Below are positions 17,986 through 26,726 of a DNA stretch of 51,402 bases, piece after piece. The stretch lies in contig DALYJJ010000031.1 in NCBI GenBank assembly GCA_031969915.1, positions 1 through 51,402 of the forward strand, written 5' to 3'. Origin of the DNA: DALYJJ01 sp031969915 (GTDB lineage: Bacteria > Acidobacteriota > Terriglobia > Bryobacterales > Bryobacteraceae). Position 1 is the stretch's first letter. The number at the start of each line of letters is the position of its first letter. The notes beneath the pieces were generated by a model. It saw only the letters and a list, made by a program, of their open reading frames with translations, made no database searches and had not been told where the DNA came from. Position numbers and translations under genes: made by a program.

Positions 17986-18759
17986 ATGAGGCTCACGCTA
18001 CACGTTTGGAGACAGAAGGGCCCGCGCGACGCAGGCCGCATGGCGAAGTACGACATGGCCAACGCCAACGAGCACATGTCGTTTCTCGAGATGCTCGACG
18101 TGCTCAATGAGCAGTTGCTCGAGAAAGGCGAGGAGCCCATCGCGTTCGATCACGATTGCCGGGAGGGAATCTGCGGTTCCTGCGGGTTCATGATCAACGG
18201 CGTCGCGCACGGGCCGCTGCCCGCGACCACCGTGTGCCAGCTCCACATGCGCCATTTTAAGGATGGCGACGAGTTGTGGCTGGAGCCCTGGCGCGCCAAG
18301 GCGTTCCCCATTCTCAAGGATCTGATGGTGGACCGCTCGGCGTTCGACCGCATCATCGCCGCCGGCGGCTTCATCTCGGTCCCCGCGGGCTCGGCGCCCG
18401 ACGGCAATGCGATCCCCGTGCCGCGCCCCGAGCAGGAAGCGTCCATGGACGCCGCCGCCTGCATCGGCTGCGGCGCCTGCGTGGCGATGTGTCCGAACGC
18501 CGCGGCGGCGCTCTTTACCGGTGCGAAGATCTCGCACCTCGGCCGCCTGCCGCAGGGCCAGCCGGAGCGCCACGAGCGCGCCCAGCGGATGGTGTCGCAG
18601 GTCACGATCGAGGGGTTTGGCCACTGCACCAACATGGGCGAGTGCGAAGCCGTCTGCCCGAAAGGCATCCGCCTGGAAGTGATCGCCCGCATGAACCGCG
18701 ATTACATCAAAGCCCAGGTGGCGCAGCGCGAAGCCGCGTCCGTCGGCGGGGCGGGCTGA
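17986..18759 (+). CDS. sdhB: Succinate dehydrogenase iron-sulfur subunit
   Basis: A 257-residue electron-transfer subunit. The N-terminal ferredoxin domain binds [2Fe-2S] through CREGICGSC (C58, C63, C66) and C84. The C-terminal domain has CIGCGACVAMCP (C159, C162, C165, C169) and CTNMGECEAVCPKG (C214, C220, C224) for the [4Fe-4S] and [3Fe-4S] clusters. It links SdhA to the heme subunit. It ends only 3 bases from the stop codon of the convergent DinB gene, leaving no room for a separate terminator. Confidence 0.95.
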   Translation: MRLTLHVWRQKGPRDAGRMAKYDMANANEHMSFLEMLDVLNEQLLEKGEEPIAFDHDCREGICGSCGFMINGVAHGPLPATTVCQLHMRHFKDGDELWLEPWRAKAFPILKDLMVDRSAFDRIIAAGGFISVPAGSAPDGNAIPVPRPEQEASMDAAACIGCGACVAMCPNAAAALFTGAKISHLGRLPQGQPERHERAQRMVSQVTIEGFGHCTNMGECEAVCPKGIRLEVIARMNRDYIKAQVAQREAASVGGAG

Positions 18760-18762
18760 CGC

Positions 18763-19227
18763 TCAGAGCAACTTCCTGAGCATCGCAATCTGTCCGGCAT
18801 GATACGCGTTATGCTGCGCCACGCCGCGCAGCATCGCCTCCAACGAAACTCCGGTGCCCGACGCCGGATCGCGCTCCTCGCCCACCATCCGCGACCAGTC
18901 GGTGACCCCCGCCGCCGCCGCGCAAAGCCGGTCGTAGGCCTGCCGCAAGGCCGCCTGCGCGTCCCGCCAGCAATGGGGTGAGGCGTTGTTCACGTGACGC
19001 CAGTCGCCCGCCTCCGGCTCGGGATGGAAGCGTCCTTCCAAGCGCTCGGCCACCTCCTCCATCCAGGCAGCCGCATGTTGCACGACCTCCTGAATGCTGT
19101 GTGCGCCGTCCAGCGGATGCGCCGCCGCCTGCGCGTGCGTCACACCCTCACAGGCTTCCGCCAGGGACGGCCCATGCCACGCGCCGCCCTCCACTGTCTT
19201 TCGAATGTCTTCCAGCAGTTCCCTCAC
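18763..19227 (-). CDS. DinB-family protein
   Basis: A 154-residue four-helix-bundle protein of the DinB/YfiT superfamily. The metal-binding histidines appear in SIQEVVQHAAAW and HNAYHAGQIAMLRKLL. Members include bacillithiol/mycothiol-type transferases and many of unknown function. GTG at 19227 is chosen because GGAGGG lies 6 bases upstream on this strand; an ATG at 19275 would add 16 residues with no such site. The gene converges on sdhB and diverges from the RND pump gene. Confidence 0.8.
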   Translation of the reverse strand: MRELLEDIRKTVEGGAWHGPSLAEACEGVTHAQAAAHPLDGAHSIQEVVQHAAAWMEEVAERLEGRFHPEPEAGDWRHVNNASPHCWRDAQAALRQAYDRLCAAAAGVTDWSRMVGEERDPASGTGVSLEAMLRGVAQHNAYHAGQIAMLRKLL

Positions 19228-19370
19228 CGTTGTCCCTCCGCGACGCGTCTTCGACACGCGCGCCACGGCCTCCATTCTACGCGCCCGCGGTACCCGGTCC
19301 GGTAACCTTTCCCCACGCTACAATCATCTTATTCAGACAGGCGGGATTCCCCCGCGCAGGGAGCCTACGC

Positions 19371-22300
19371 GTGCGCCTTTCCGAGATTTGCGTCAAACGC
19401 CCCGTCTTCGCGTTCATGCTGATCATGTTCCTGGTCACCCTGGGTGTGTTCAGTTTCGTCGACCTGGGCGTTGACCTGTTCCCCCGGAGCGATCCTCCAA
19501 ACGTCTTCGTCCGCTTCCGTTTGCCGGGCGCGAGTCCGGCCGAGGTTGTCTCGCAAGTCGTCCAGCCGCTCGAAGAGGCCGTTTCGAGCATCAGCGGCAT
19601 CGACGAAGTGCGCGCCGTGGTGAGCGAAGGCGGCGGGTTCCTGAGTGTCACGTTCGTCCTCGACCGCGACATCGGCGAGGCCGCCGAGGACGTGCGTGAG
19701 AAGGTCGCCGGAGCCATGCGGAGCCTGCCGCCGAACGTCCTGCCACCCGTGGTGCAGAAGGCCGACCCGGACAGCGACGCGGTGATCACGATGGTGGTGA
19801 GCGGCCAGCGGCCCGTGCGCGAACTCACTGAGATCGCCGACAAGCAGATCCGCCGCGCCCTGGAAACGGTGGACGGCGTGGGCGGGGTGGACATCAACGG
19901 GGGCCGGAAGCGCCAGATCAACATCTACCTCGATCTCAACAAAATGAATGGGTATCAGTTGACGGCCCAGGAGATCGAGCGCGCTGTCCGCACGGAGAAC
20001 ATTGAGGCCCCCGGCGGCCGCATCATCCGCGGAGCGAATGAGATGGGCGTCCGCACCCTCGGCCGCATCGAGAACATCGACCAGTTCAACGGCATCATCG
20101 TGAAGAACGTGGGCGGTTCTCCGATCCGCATCCGCGACATCGGCTTCGCGGAAGACGGCATGGCGGAGCGGCGCACGTTCGCCTACTACAAGGGCAAGCC
20201 CGCCGTGATGATGGAGGTCCGGCGCCAGACCGGCACCAATACGGTGAAGGTCGTCGAGGACGTGCAGCAGCGCCTTGCGTCGATCCAGAAAGACCTGCCC
20301 GCGGGGATCACCGTCGACGTTGTCAAGGAGCAGGCCACGTACATCAAGGCCTCCGTCGCCGCGCTGGAGGAACACCTGGTCCTCGGTTCTCTGCTCGCCT
20401 CCCTCGTGGTGCTCCTGTTCCTTCGCGACTGGCGCGCGGTCCTGATCAGCTCCATCGCCATCCCTACTTCCATCATCACCACGTTCACCGTGATGCGGAT
20501 GGCGGATTTCACGCTGAACTCCATGACCCTGCTCGGCCTCACGCTCGCCGTGGGCATTGTCATCGACGACGCGATCATTGTCCTCGAGAACATCTACCGG
20601 TTCATCGAGCGCGAGGACATGCCCCCCATGCAGGCCGCCGTCGACGCGACCAGGGAGATCGCCCTCGCCGTCATTGCCACCACCCTCTCGCTGGTCATCA
20701 TCTTCGTGCCCATCGCCTTCATGCAGGGCTACGCGAAGCGGTTCCTGAACCAGTTCGGCTGGACCATGGCCGCGTCGATCATGGTTTCGATGCTGGTGGC
20801 GTTCACGCTCACACCGACGCTCGCCGCGCGCCTGTTGAAGCGCAAGTCGCACGGCGGCGGCGGCCACGACGCGCACCCCAGGCGGGGCGCCGATCAGCCC
20901 GCCGCGGCGTCCTGGCTCGATCGCGGCTATCTCCGCATCCTCGAATGGTCGCTCGATCATCGCTGGGCGATCGCGATGATCTGCACCGTCACCTTCGGTT
21001 CCACCTTCGTGCTCAACAACTACATCGGCCGCGACTGGATGCCGCAGGAAGACCAATCGGAATTGGGCATCTGGCTGGAGCTTCCCGAAGGGTCGTCGCT
21101 CGCCGCCACTGAGAAGATGACGCTCTCCATGGCCAGCAGGATCGAGAAGATCCCCGGTGTGCGCGCCGTCGTTCCGTCCACCTCCGGCTTCCTCGACCGG
21201 GTCACGATGTCCTTCAGTACGGTGCTGCTCGATCCTCCCGAGAAGCGCGAGGACATCATGGCCATGGGCACCAAAGTCCGCGCCGTGCTTCGCGACTACG
21301 CATCGGCGCGTCCGCGCGTCACCTTCCCCAACGCGCTCGGCGGGCGCGATAACTTCGCCCCCATCCGTGCCCAGATCCTCGGGCCGGACGTGAACAAACT
21401 CGTCGAAATCGCGCGCGAAGCGTCCACCGAAATGATGAAAGAGCCTTCCATCGTGGACGTGAAGGCCAACCTCAATCTCAACAACCCCGAAGTGCAGGTG
21501 AACATCGACCGCCAGCTCGCCAGCGACCTCGGCGTGCGCGTCTCCGACGTCGCCGGGGCGGTTCGCCTGATGATGTCCGGCGAGGACGAGATCTCCACCT
21601 TCAAGGAACTCTCCGAACAGTACCCGGTCACCATCCGCCTGCTGCCCGGCCAGCGTGACGACCCGCAGGCGCTGAGCCGCCTGCTCATCCCCTCGGCGAA
21701 GCTCGGCCTCATTCGACTCGACTCCATCGCCAAGCTGGAACGTGGCCTCGGCCCCAGCCGCATCGATCGCTTCAACCGCCAGTTCGCCGTCGGCCTCTAC
21801 GGCAACGTTGCGCCCGGCCGCTCGCTCGGCGAAGCCGCCGCCGCCACGCAGCGGATCGTCGATTCCATCGGCATGCCGCCCGGCTACCGCATGTCCTTCT
21901 CAGGGCAGGTGAAGGTGCTCGAGGAAACTACCGCGAACATGATCCTCGCCATCGGGCTCGCTTCGATCTTCATGTACATGGTCCTGGCGGCGCAGTTCGA
22001 GAGCCTCGTCCACCCGTTCATCATTCTCCTCACGCTACCACTTTCGATCCCCTTCGCGCTGGTCTCGCTGATCGGCACCGGCCGGTCGCTGAATCTCTTC
22101 AGCGCACTCGGCGTGCTGCTGTTGCTGGGCATCGTGAAGAAGAACGGCATTCTGCAGATCGACTACATGAACCGCCTGGTGGCGGAGAACTTCCCGCTGC
22201 GGTCGGCGATTCTCGAAGCCAACCGGGTGCGGCTGCGGCCCATCCTGATGACCACCCTGTCGATCGTCGCCGGCCTGGTGCCCACCGCTGTGGGCATCGG

Positions 22301-22478
22301 CGCGGGCGCCTCTACGCGCTCCGCCATCGCGGTCACTATCATTGGCGGCCAGACGTTGTGTCTCTTGCTTACGCTGCTCGTCGTGCCGGTGGGCTACTCG
22401 GTGGTGGAAGACGTCAAGAACTGGCTCGCCCGCCGTAAGCGCCCGCGTCCCGCCGAAGCAGGCGCCCTCGGCGATTGA
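19371..22478 (+). CDS. RND-family (HAE1/AcrB-type) efflux permease
   Basis: A 1035-residue inner-membrane pump of AcrB length. The N-terminus (VRLSEICVKRPVFAFMLIMFLV) is the usual first helix. The proton-relay aspartates of helix 4 are D399 and D400 (GIVIDDAIIVLENIYR). Two large periplasmic loops, 12 expected helices and a duplicated layout are present. RND pumps export drugs, lipids or solvents with a periplasmic adaptor and an outer-membrane channel. Neither partner is encoded nearby. GTG at 19371 follows AGGGAG by 7 bases; the same frame is open upstream but the extra sequence does not resemble the family. Confidence 0.92.
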   Translation: MRLSEICVKRPVFAFMLIMFLVTLGVFSFVDLGVDLFPRSDPPNVFVRFRLPGASPAEVVSQVVQPLEEAVSSISGIDEVRAVVSEGGGFLSVTFVLDRDIGEAAEDVREKVAGAMRSLPPNVLPPVVQKADPDSDAVITMVVSGQRPVRELTEIADKQIRRALETVDGVGGVDINGGRKRQINIYLDLNKMNGYQLTAQEIERAVRTENIEAPGGRIIRGANEMGVRTLGRIENIDQFNGIIVKNVGGSPIRIRDIGFAEDGMAERRTFAYYKGKPAVMMEVRRQTGTNTVKVVEDVQQRLASIQKDLPAGITVDVVKEQATYIKASVAALEEHLVLGSLLASLVVLLFLRDWRAVLISSIAIPTSIITTFTVMRMADFTLNSMTLLGLTLAVGIVIDDAIIVLENIYRFIEREDMPPMQAAVDATREIALAVIATTLSLVIIFVPIAFMQGYAKRFLNQFGWTMAASIMVSMLVAFTLTPTLAARLLKRKSHGGGGHDAHPRRGADQPAAASWLDRGYLRILEWSLDHRWAIAMICTVTFGSTFVLNNYIGRDWMPQEDQSELGIWLELPEGSSLAATEKMTLSMASRIEKIPGVRAVVPSTSGFLDRVTMSFSTVLLDPPEKREDIMAMGTKVRAVLRDYASARPRVTFPNALGGRDNFAPIRAQILGPDVNKLVEIAREASTEMMKEPSIVDVKANLNLNNPEVQVNIDRQLASDLGVRVSDVAGAVRLMMSGEDEISTFKELSEQYPVTIRLLPGQRDDPQALSRLLIPSAKLGLIRLDSIAKLERGLGPSRIDRFNRQFAVGLYGNVAPGRSLGEAAAATQRIVDSIGMPPGYRMSFSGQVKVLEETTANMILAIGLASIFMYMVLAAQFESLVHPFIILLTLPLSIPFALVSLIGTGRSLNLFSALGVLLLLGIVKKNGILQIDYMNRLVAENFPLRSAILEANRVRLRPILMTTLSIVAGLVPTAVGIGAGASTRSAIAVTIIGGQTLCLLLTLLVVPVGYSVVEDVKNWLARRKRPRPAEAGALGD

Positions 22479-22554
22479 CGCGAACGGCAAGCGGGCACTG
22501 TCAACACACAAACGCCGCGTCCCGTTGCGCTGGTATAGACTCGATTCGAACTCT

Positions 22555-23424
22555 ATGAGAATTCAACGCCTCCTCCCCAGCCTGCTGCTGACCATCGCCA
22601 TCGCATCGGCTCAGGAAGCGAAGCTGCGCATCGTTGCGTTCGGCGCTCACCCCGACGACGCCGACATCAAGTCCGGCGGCGTCGCGGCCCGCTTTGCCAA
22701 GCTCGGCCACCTGGTCAAATTCGTTTCCGTCACCAACGGCGACGCCGGCCATTGCGAAATCGGCGGCGGCCAGCTCGCCAAACGCCGTTACGCCGAAGCG
22801 CAGGAAGTCGCCCGCCGGCTCGGCCTGGCCGAGTACCAGATTCTGGATAACCACGACGGCGAACTCGTCCCCTCTCTCGAAGTCCGCAAACAGATCATCC
22901 GCGCCATTCGCTCCTTTAACGCCGACGTTGTCCTCTCGCCCCGCCCCAACGACTATCACCCCGACCACCGCTATACCGGCATCCTCGTCCAGGACGCCGC
23001 CTTCATGGTCCAGATCCCCATGGTCGTGACGGATGTGCCGCCCCTCAAGAAGAACCCCGTCTTCCTCTACTACGAGGACAACTTCCAGAAGCCCCAGCCC
23101 TTCGCCCCCGATATCGCCATCTCCATCGACGAAGTCTGGAGCCAGAAACTCGACGGCTTTGAGGCCATGCCGTCGCAATTCTACGAAGCGCAGCCGAAAT
23201 GCTGGGGAGGCGGCGTCGACGTTCCCACGGGAGCCAAGGAACGCCGCGCGTGGCTCGAAAAACGCTGGGACCGCCCGATCAGCGCCGCCACCCGGAAGTC
23301 ACTCGAAGAATGGTACGGCCCCGAGAAGGCGAAACAGATTCGCCACGCGGAAGCGTTCGAGATCTGCGAGTACGGACGCCGTCCTACCAAGGAAGAATTG
23401 AAGAGACTGTTCCCTTTTTTCTAG
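22555..23424 (+). CDS. Exported PIG-L family (LmbE-like) zinc deacetylase
   Basis: A 289-residue protein with a signal peptide (about 1-19, ...AIASAQ). The PIG-L fold binds zinc through AHPDD (H32, D34/D35) and a later HPDH (H135, H138) in PNDYHPDHRYTG. Members remove N-acetyl groups from sugars such as GlcNAc on lipid, mycothiol or antibiotic carriers. Exported forms are common in Acidobacteriota and Planctomycetota and probably act on environmental or cell-wall amino sugars; that is inference. DUF1080 follows after 13 bases, so the two likely share a transcript. Confidence 0.88.
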   Translation: MRIQRLLPSLLLTIAIASAQEAKLRIVAFGAHPDDADIKSGGVAARFAKLGHLVKFVSVTNGDAGHCEIGGGQLAKRRYAEAQEVARRLGLAEYQILDNHDGELVPSLEVRKQIIRAIRSFNADVVLSPRPNDYHPDHRYTGILVQDAAFMVQIPMVVTDVPPLKKNPVFLYYEDNFQKPQPFAPDIAISIDEVWSQKLDGFEAMPSQFYEAQPKCWGGGVDVPTGAKERRAWLEKRWDRPISAATRKSLEEWYGPEKAKQIRHAEAFEICEYGRRPTKEELKRLFPFF

Positions 23425-23437
23425 GAGACCCTGAACC

Positions 23438-24337
23438 ATGCGATTCGCCCTGTTATTGCTTGCCGCCACGCTCTCCGCGGCGCCCCACACCGCTTTCCTC
23501 GGCCGCTGGAACTTCACCATGACCATGCCCAACGGCGGCACCCGCGCCATGTGGCTCGGCATCAAGGAATCCGCGGGCGCGCCCGAAGTCTGGTACCAGC
23601 CCACCGGCGGCAACGTTTTTCAAGTGAAGGAGCCCGCCTTCACCGGCGGCAAGCTCTCGCTCAAGCTCGGCCAGAACGCCACTCTCGAACTGGAGCCCAA
23701 AGGCGACACCCTCGCCGGCGTGATCAAGCGGGGCGAGATGGCGATGCCCGTCACCGGCGTCCGCGCCCCCGAACTGAAGCGCCCCATGCCGGCGAAATGG
23801 TCCAAACCCGAACCCCTGTTCAACGGCAAGGATCTCTCCGGCTGGGAGCCCATGGGCAACCCTGCCAATAACCAGTGGACCGTCGTCGACGGCCTCCTCA
23901 CCAACAAAGAGAAAGGCGCCAATCTCCGATCGACCCGGAAGTTCGACGACTTCAAACTCCATTTCGAGGTGAAGTACCCCGAGCACACCAACTCCGGCTT
24001 CTACCTGCGGGGCCGCTACGAAATCCAGATCGAATCCGAGCCCGCCGGCAGCGCCCCTCCCGAGCGCCGCATGGCGTCCATCTACGGCCGCATCGCCCCC
24101 AAGCCGGAACTGCCCCTGAAGACCGGCGAATGGGAAACCTTCGACGTCACGCTCGTCGGACGCACGCTCACCGTCGTCCGCAACGGCGTTACGATCATCG
24201 GTCAGCAGGAACTCGAAGGCATCACCGGCGGCGCCATTGACGCCAATGAAGCCGAGCCGGGTCCCTTCTATATCCAGGGCGACCACGCTGGCGGCGTCCA
24301 GTTCCGCAATATCACGATCTCCGTTCCCGCACGCTGA
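23438..24337 (+). CDS. Exported DUF1080 (3-keto-disaccharide hydrolase-like) protein
   Basis: A 299-residue protein with a short signal peptide (MRFALLLLAATLSAAPH). Residues about 20-110 form an all-beta N-terminal region of unclear family (FLGRWNFTMTMPNGGTRAMW). From about 125 on it is a DUF1080 concanavalin-like domain: EPLFNGKDLSGWEPMG, WTVVDGLLTN, FDDFKLHFEVKYP, SGFYLRGRYEIQI and the final GGVQFRNITI. Some DUF1080 proteins cleave 3-keto-glycosides. The substrate here is unknown. It is probably co-transcribed with the PIG-L gene. Confidence 0.88.
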   Translation: MRFALLLLAATLSAAPHTAFLGRWNFTMTMPNGGTRAMWLGIKESAGAPEVWYQPTGGNVFQVKEPAFTGGKLSLKLGQNATLELEPKGDTLAGVIKRGEMAMPVTGVRAPELKRPMPAKWSKPEPLFNGKDLSGWEPMGNPANNQWTVVDGLLTNKEKGANLRSTRKFDDFKLHFEVKYPEHTNSGFYLRGRYEIQIESEPAGSAPPERRMASIYGRIAPKPELPLKTGEWETFDVTLVGRTLTVVRNGVTIIGQQELEGITGGAIDANEAEPGPFYIQGDHAGGVQFRNITISVPAR

Positions 24338-24405
24338 GCCGATCCGGCGGCGTTTCCCGCCAGATTCCGTATGCAGAGTCGGGCCACGCGGGTACCATTA
24401 CCAGT

Positions 24406-24440
24406 AGTTCCAATGGCCCCCTCCAATGGCCCTTGGAACT
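24406..24440. repeat. 13-bp inverted repeat before the polysaccharide genes
   Basis: Left arm AGTTCCAATGGCC (24406-24418) and right arm GGCCCTTGGAACT (24428-24440) match at 12 of 13 positions around a 9-base spacer. TCCAATGGCCC is also repeated directly (24409-24419, and 24422-24432 with one change at its last copied bases). The right arm covers a possible -35 hexamer (TTGGAA, 24433-24438). No T-run follows, so an operator is more likely than a terminator. Confidence 0.55.
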
Positions 24441-24462
24441 CGGTTTCACAGCATGCTAGACT
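24433..24462 (+). promoter_or_regulatory. Promoter candidate for the polysaccharide cluster
   Basis: TTGGAA (24433-24438) and TAGACT (24457-24462) are 18 bases apart. Transcription from here would give a leader of about 130 bases with the small hairpin GTTAG-AAGC-CTAAC (24472-24485) near its 5' end and the 14-base palindrome at 24506. Confidence 0.4.
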
Positions 24463-24505
24463 ACGTCAACTGTTAGAAGCCTAACGGTCGCGCGGTCACT
24501 CGCAT

Positions 24506-24519
24506 GCCGCACGTGCGGC
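24506..24519. repeat. 14-bp perfect palindrome, copy 1
   Basis: GCCGCACGTGCGGC, fully self-complementary with a CACGTG core, lies in the leader 79 bases before the priming glycosyltransferase gene. The identical 14-mer recurs at 38350-38363. It may be a protein-binding site. Confidence 0.5.
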
Positions 24520-24597
24520 GTGTGTCGATAACCGGGTTTTCCGCTGAATTCGGCGTTCGACCAGGGCATAGCGCCGGCAGTTGCGATTTCGGAGGGT

Positions 24598-25977
24598 ATG
24601 CGAACTAGAGCACAAATCCTCGTTCGGGCGTTGGCCCTGGCCGATGCGGCGTCGTTGGCCGTCTGCGTCGCCCTGGCGTGGAAGCCGGCTCTACTCGTCT
24701 CGCGGCTCGATCTTTTCGCTATCGCTCTTATCGTCCCGCTGACCACGTTCCTTTTAGCCTATTTTGGCGTTTACGAATCCCACCGCGTACACGGTCTGCG
24801 CGGCGCCGGGCGCGCGATTGTCACCGCGCTCCTGGTGGCATCCCTGTTCCTGTCCGCCGGGGCCTGGCTCACCGGGTACGCCGATCGTATCGCCGTGCTC
24901 GCGCGCGTATTCGCTTTCTTCTTCGCTTCCTTGCTCGGGTCGAGAACACTCATCTACGCTTCCGCGCGCCTTCTGCGGCGAAGAGGATTCGACCCGCGAC
25001 GCGTTTGCGTGATCGGCAGTTGGGAGACGGCCGAAGAACTGGCCAAGCGGTTCCGCTCGAATCCGCAGTGGGGTCTCACCGTAAGTTACGTGGGCGTGGG
25101 ACTCCGCCAGCAGCGCGAGTTCCTCCGCTACCCGGAGCGCGCGCCGCTCGGCTTGAGCCTGGACCAGGTGCTCGAACGCGAAGTCCTCGATGAGATCATC
25201 ATCGCCCTGCCTCCCGCCGAAGCGGCCGATGAAGGCGAGACCATCCGCACTTTCGAACAGTACGGTGTGATCGGCCGCCTGATGTTCCCGTCGAATCCGG
25301 TGGCCGCTGAACGCGAACGTCTGGAGGCCTACTGCGGTGAGATTGCGGTGCCGGTTGGCCGTAAGTCGGGCGACGAAGCGGCGCTGGCGGTCAAGCGCCT
25401 GGTGGATCTGACGCTCAGCACGTTCGCGCTCATCGTGCTGGCGCCGCTGCTGGCGCTCATCGCCATTCTGGTGAAGCTTTCTTCGCCCGGTCCGGTGATC
25501 TTCCGGCAGAAGCGCATCGGCCTGAACGGCCGGCCCTTCCAGATGCTCAAGTTCCGCACGATGATCTCCAACGCCGCGGACTTGCTGCCCACCTATGCGC
25601 ATCGCAATATCATGGCCGGTCCGGCATTCAAGGACCCCAACGATCCCCGGATCACGCCGATCGGCCGCGTGCTCCGGCGATTCAGCCTGGACGAGCTTCC
25701 CCAGCTCGTCAACATTCTGAAGAACGAAATGAGCCTCGTCGGGCCGCGCCCGTTGCCCGTGCATGAGGCAGAGCAGATCACGGGCGAGCTGCGCCGGCGG
25801 TTTCGCATGAAACCTGGCTTGACGTGTTTCTGGCAGGTCAGCGGCCGAAACGAAGTGCGTTTCTCACGCTGGATGAGTTACGACCTGGAGTATGTCGACC
25901 GTTGGTCCCTGTGGGTGGACACGAAATTGATCCTGAAAACGATCCCGGTGGTGTTTACGGGCCGGGGCGCATATTGA
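24598..25977 (+). CDS. Polyprenyl glycosylphosphotransferase (WcaJ/WbaP-type priming enzyme)
   Basis: A 459-residue membrane enzyme that starts polysaccharide assembly by moving a sugar phosphate from a UDP-sugar to undecaprenyl phosphate. The N-terminal third has about four hydrophobic helices (9-120), followed by a Rossmann-like CoA_binding_3-type domain (VCVIGSWETAEELAKRF). The C-terminal catalytic domain starts with a membrane helix at KRLVDLTLSTFALIVLAPLL and has PGPVIFRQKRIGLNGRPF, LKFRTM, RFSLDELPQLVNIL and MSLVGPRPLP. GGAGG lies only two bases before the ATG, which is unusually close. It heads a four-gene cluster to 28943. Confidence 0.93.
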   Translation: MRTRAQILVRALALADAASLAVCVALAWKPALLVSRLDLFAIALIVPLTTFLLAYFGVYESHRVHGLRGAGRAIVTALLVASLFLSAGAWLTGYADRIAVLARVFAFFFASLLGSRTLIYASARLLRRRGFDPRRVCVIGSWETAEELAKRFRSNPQWGLTVSYVGVGLRQQREFLRYPERAPLGLSLDQVLEREVLDEIIIALPPAEAADEGETIRTFEQYGVIGRLMFPSNPVAAERERLEAYCGEIAVPVGRKSGDEAALAVKRLVDLTLSTFALIVLAPLLALIAILVKLSSPGPVIFRQKRIGLNGRPFQMLKFRTMISNAADLLPTYAHRNIMAGPAFKDPNDPRITPIGRVLRRFSLDELPQLVNILKNEMSLVGPRPLPVHEAEQITGELRRRFRMKPGLTCFWQVSGRNEVRFSRWMSYDLEYVDRWSLWVDTKLILKTIPVVFTGRGAY

Positions 25978-25997
25978 CAGCGAACGGAGGAGAGTAA

Positions 25998-26726
25998 GTG
26001 GAAGTCGTAATTTTGTGCGGAGGAAAGGGGACGCGATCATACCCCTTCACTGAGTATTTTCCCAAGGTGATGATGCCGATTGCCGGCACACCCATCATCG
26101 TTCACCTGATGCGCTTGTACGCCGCCCAAGGGTTCACTAAGTTCGTCCTTGCGGCGGGTCACCGCCAGGAGATTCTGCGCGATTACTTTGACGACCGGTT
26201 GAAGGACTGGGACATCACCATCGTCGATACCGGTTCGGAAAGCGACACCGGGGAACGCATCCGCCGGTGCGCCCCCTACGTCGGCGACACCTTCTTCGCC
26301 ACCTACGGCGACGGCCTCGGCGACATCGACCTCCACCAGTTGCTCGACTTCCACAAGGCCTCCGGCGGACTCGCCACCGTCACCTCCGTTCCCCTGCGCT
26401 CACAGTACGGACTGGTGATGTTCGACTCCCAGAACCGTGTGCTGGCCTTCCGCGAGAAGCCCCAGATTCGCGAGTATTGGATCAACGCCGGCTTCCTGGT
26501 TCTCGAAAAGGCAGTCTTCGACGAGTGGGAAGGACAAAGCCTGGAGGGCGAGGTGCTGCCCAACATCGCCAAGAAGGGGCTCCTGCACACCTACCTGCAC
26601 GAAGGCTTCTGGAAGTCCATGGACACCAGCAAGGACCAGCAGGAGATGGAAAGTCTGTTTCGCGGAATCCACTCGCCGTGGACATTCCACCGCTCCGTCC
26701 ACAAGGCGGCGGGAGGCATGCGCTAG
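25998..26726 (+). CDS. Sugar-1-phosphate nucleotidyltransferase, glucose-1-phosphate cytidylyltransferase-like
   Basis: A 242-residue enzyme with the nucleotidyltransferase signature CGGKGTR (7-13) and FPKVMMPIAGTPI. It also has YGDGLGDIDL, the REKP loop and FWKSMDTSKDQ near the C-terminus, the last being typical of RfbF-type cytidylyltransferases. Such enzymes make CDP-glucose from CTP and glucose-1-phosphate; RfbF is somewhat longer, so the nucleotide is not certain. GTG at 25998 follows GGAGGAGA. The next gene, a sugar dehydratase/epimerase, starts on the last base of this stop codon, consistent with a CDP-sugar pathway. Confidence 0.82.
   Translation: MEVVILCGGKGTRSYPFTEYFPKVMMPIAGTPIIVHLMRLYAAQGFTKFVLAAGHRQEILRDYFDDRLKDWDITIVDTGSESDTGERIRRCAPYVGDTFFATYGDGLGDIDLHQLLDFHKASGGLATVTSVPLRSQYGLVMFDSQNRVLAFREKPQIREYWINAGFLVLEKAVFDEWEGQSLEGEVLPNIAKKGLLHTYLHEGFWKSMDTSKDQQEMESLFRGIHSPWTFHRSVHKAAGGMR

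Noticed and set aside
18978..19370. N-terminal extension of the RND permease frame by about 130 residues
   Set aside because: The extra sequence is Arg/Pro/Ser-rich, overlaps the DinB gene in antisense and does not resemble RND proteins. The GTG at 19371 has a good ribosome site and yields the normal N-terminus.
22525..22539. Promoter before the PIG-L gene (TTGCGC close to TATAGA)
   Set aside because: The two hexamers are only 3 bases apart, and no other -35 fits TATAGA at 22534-22539.
24346..24361. Terminator after the DUF1080 gene (GGCGG-CGTTTC-CCGCC)
   Set aside because: The stem is only 5 bp and no T-run follows.
24472..24597. Possible tRNA or small RNA gene in the leader of the polysaccharide cluster
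   Set aside because: The hairpins do not form a cloverleaf and no TTCGAATC-type T-loop or CCA end is present.
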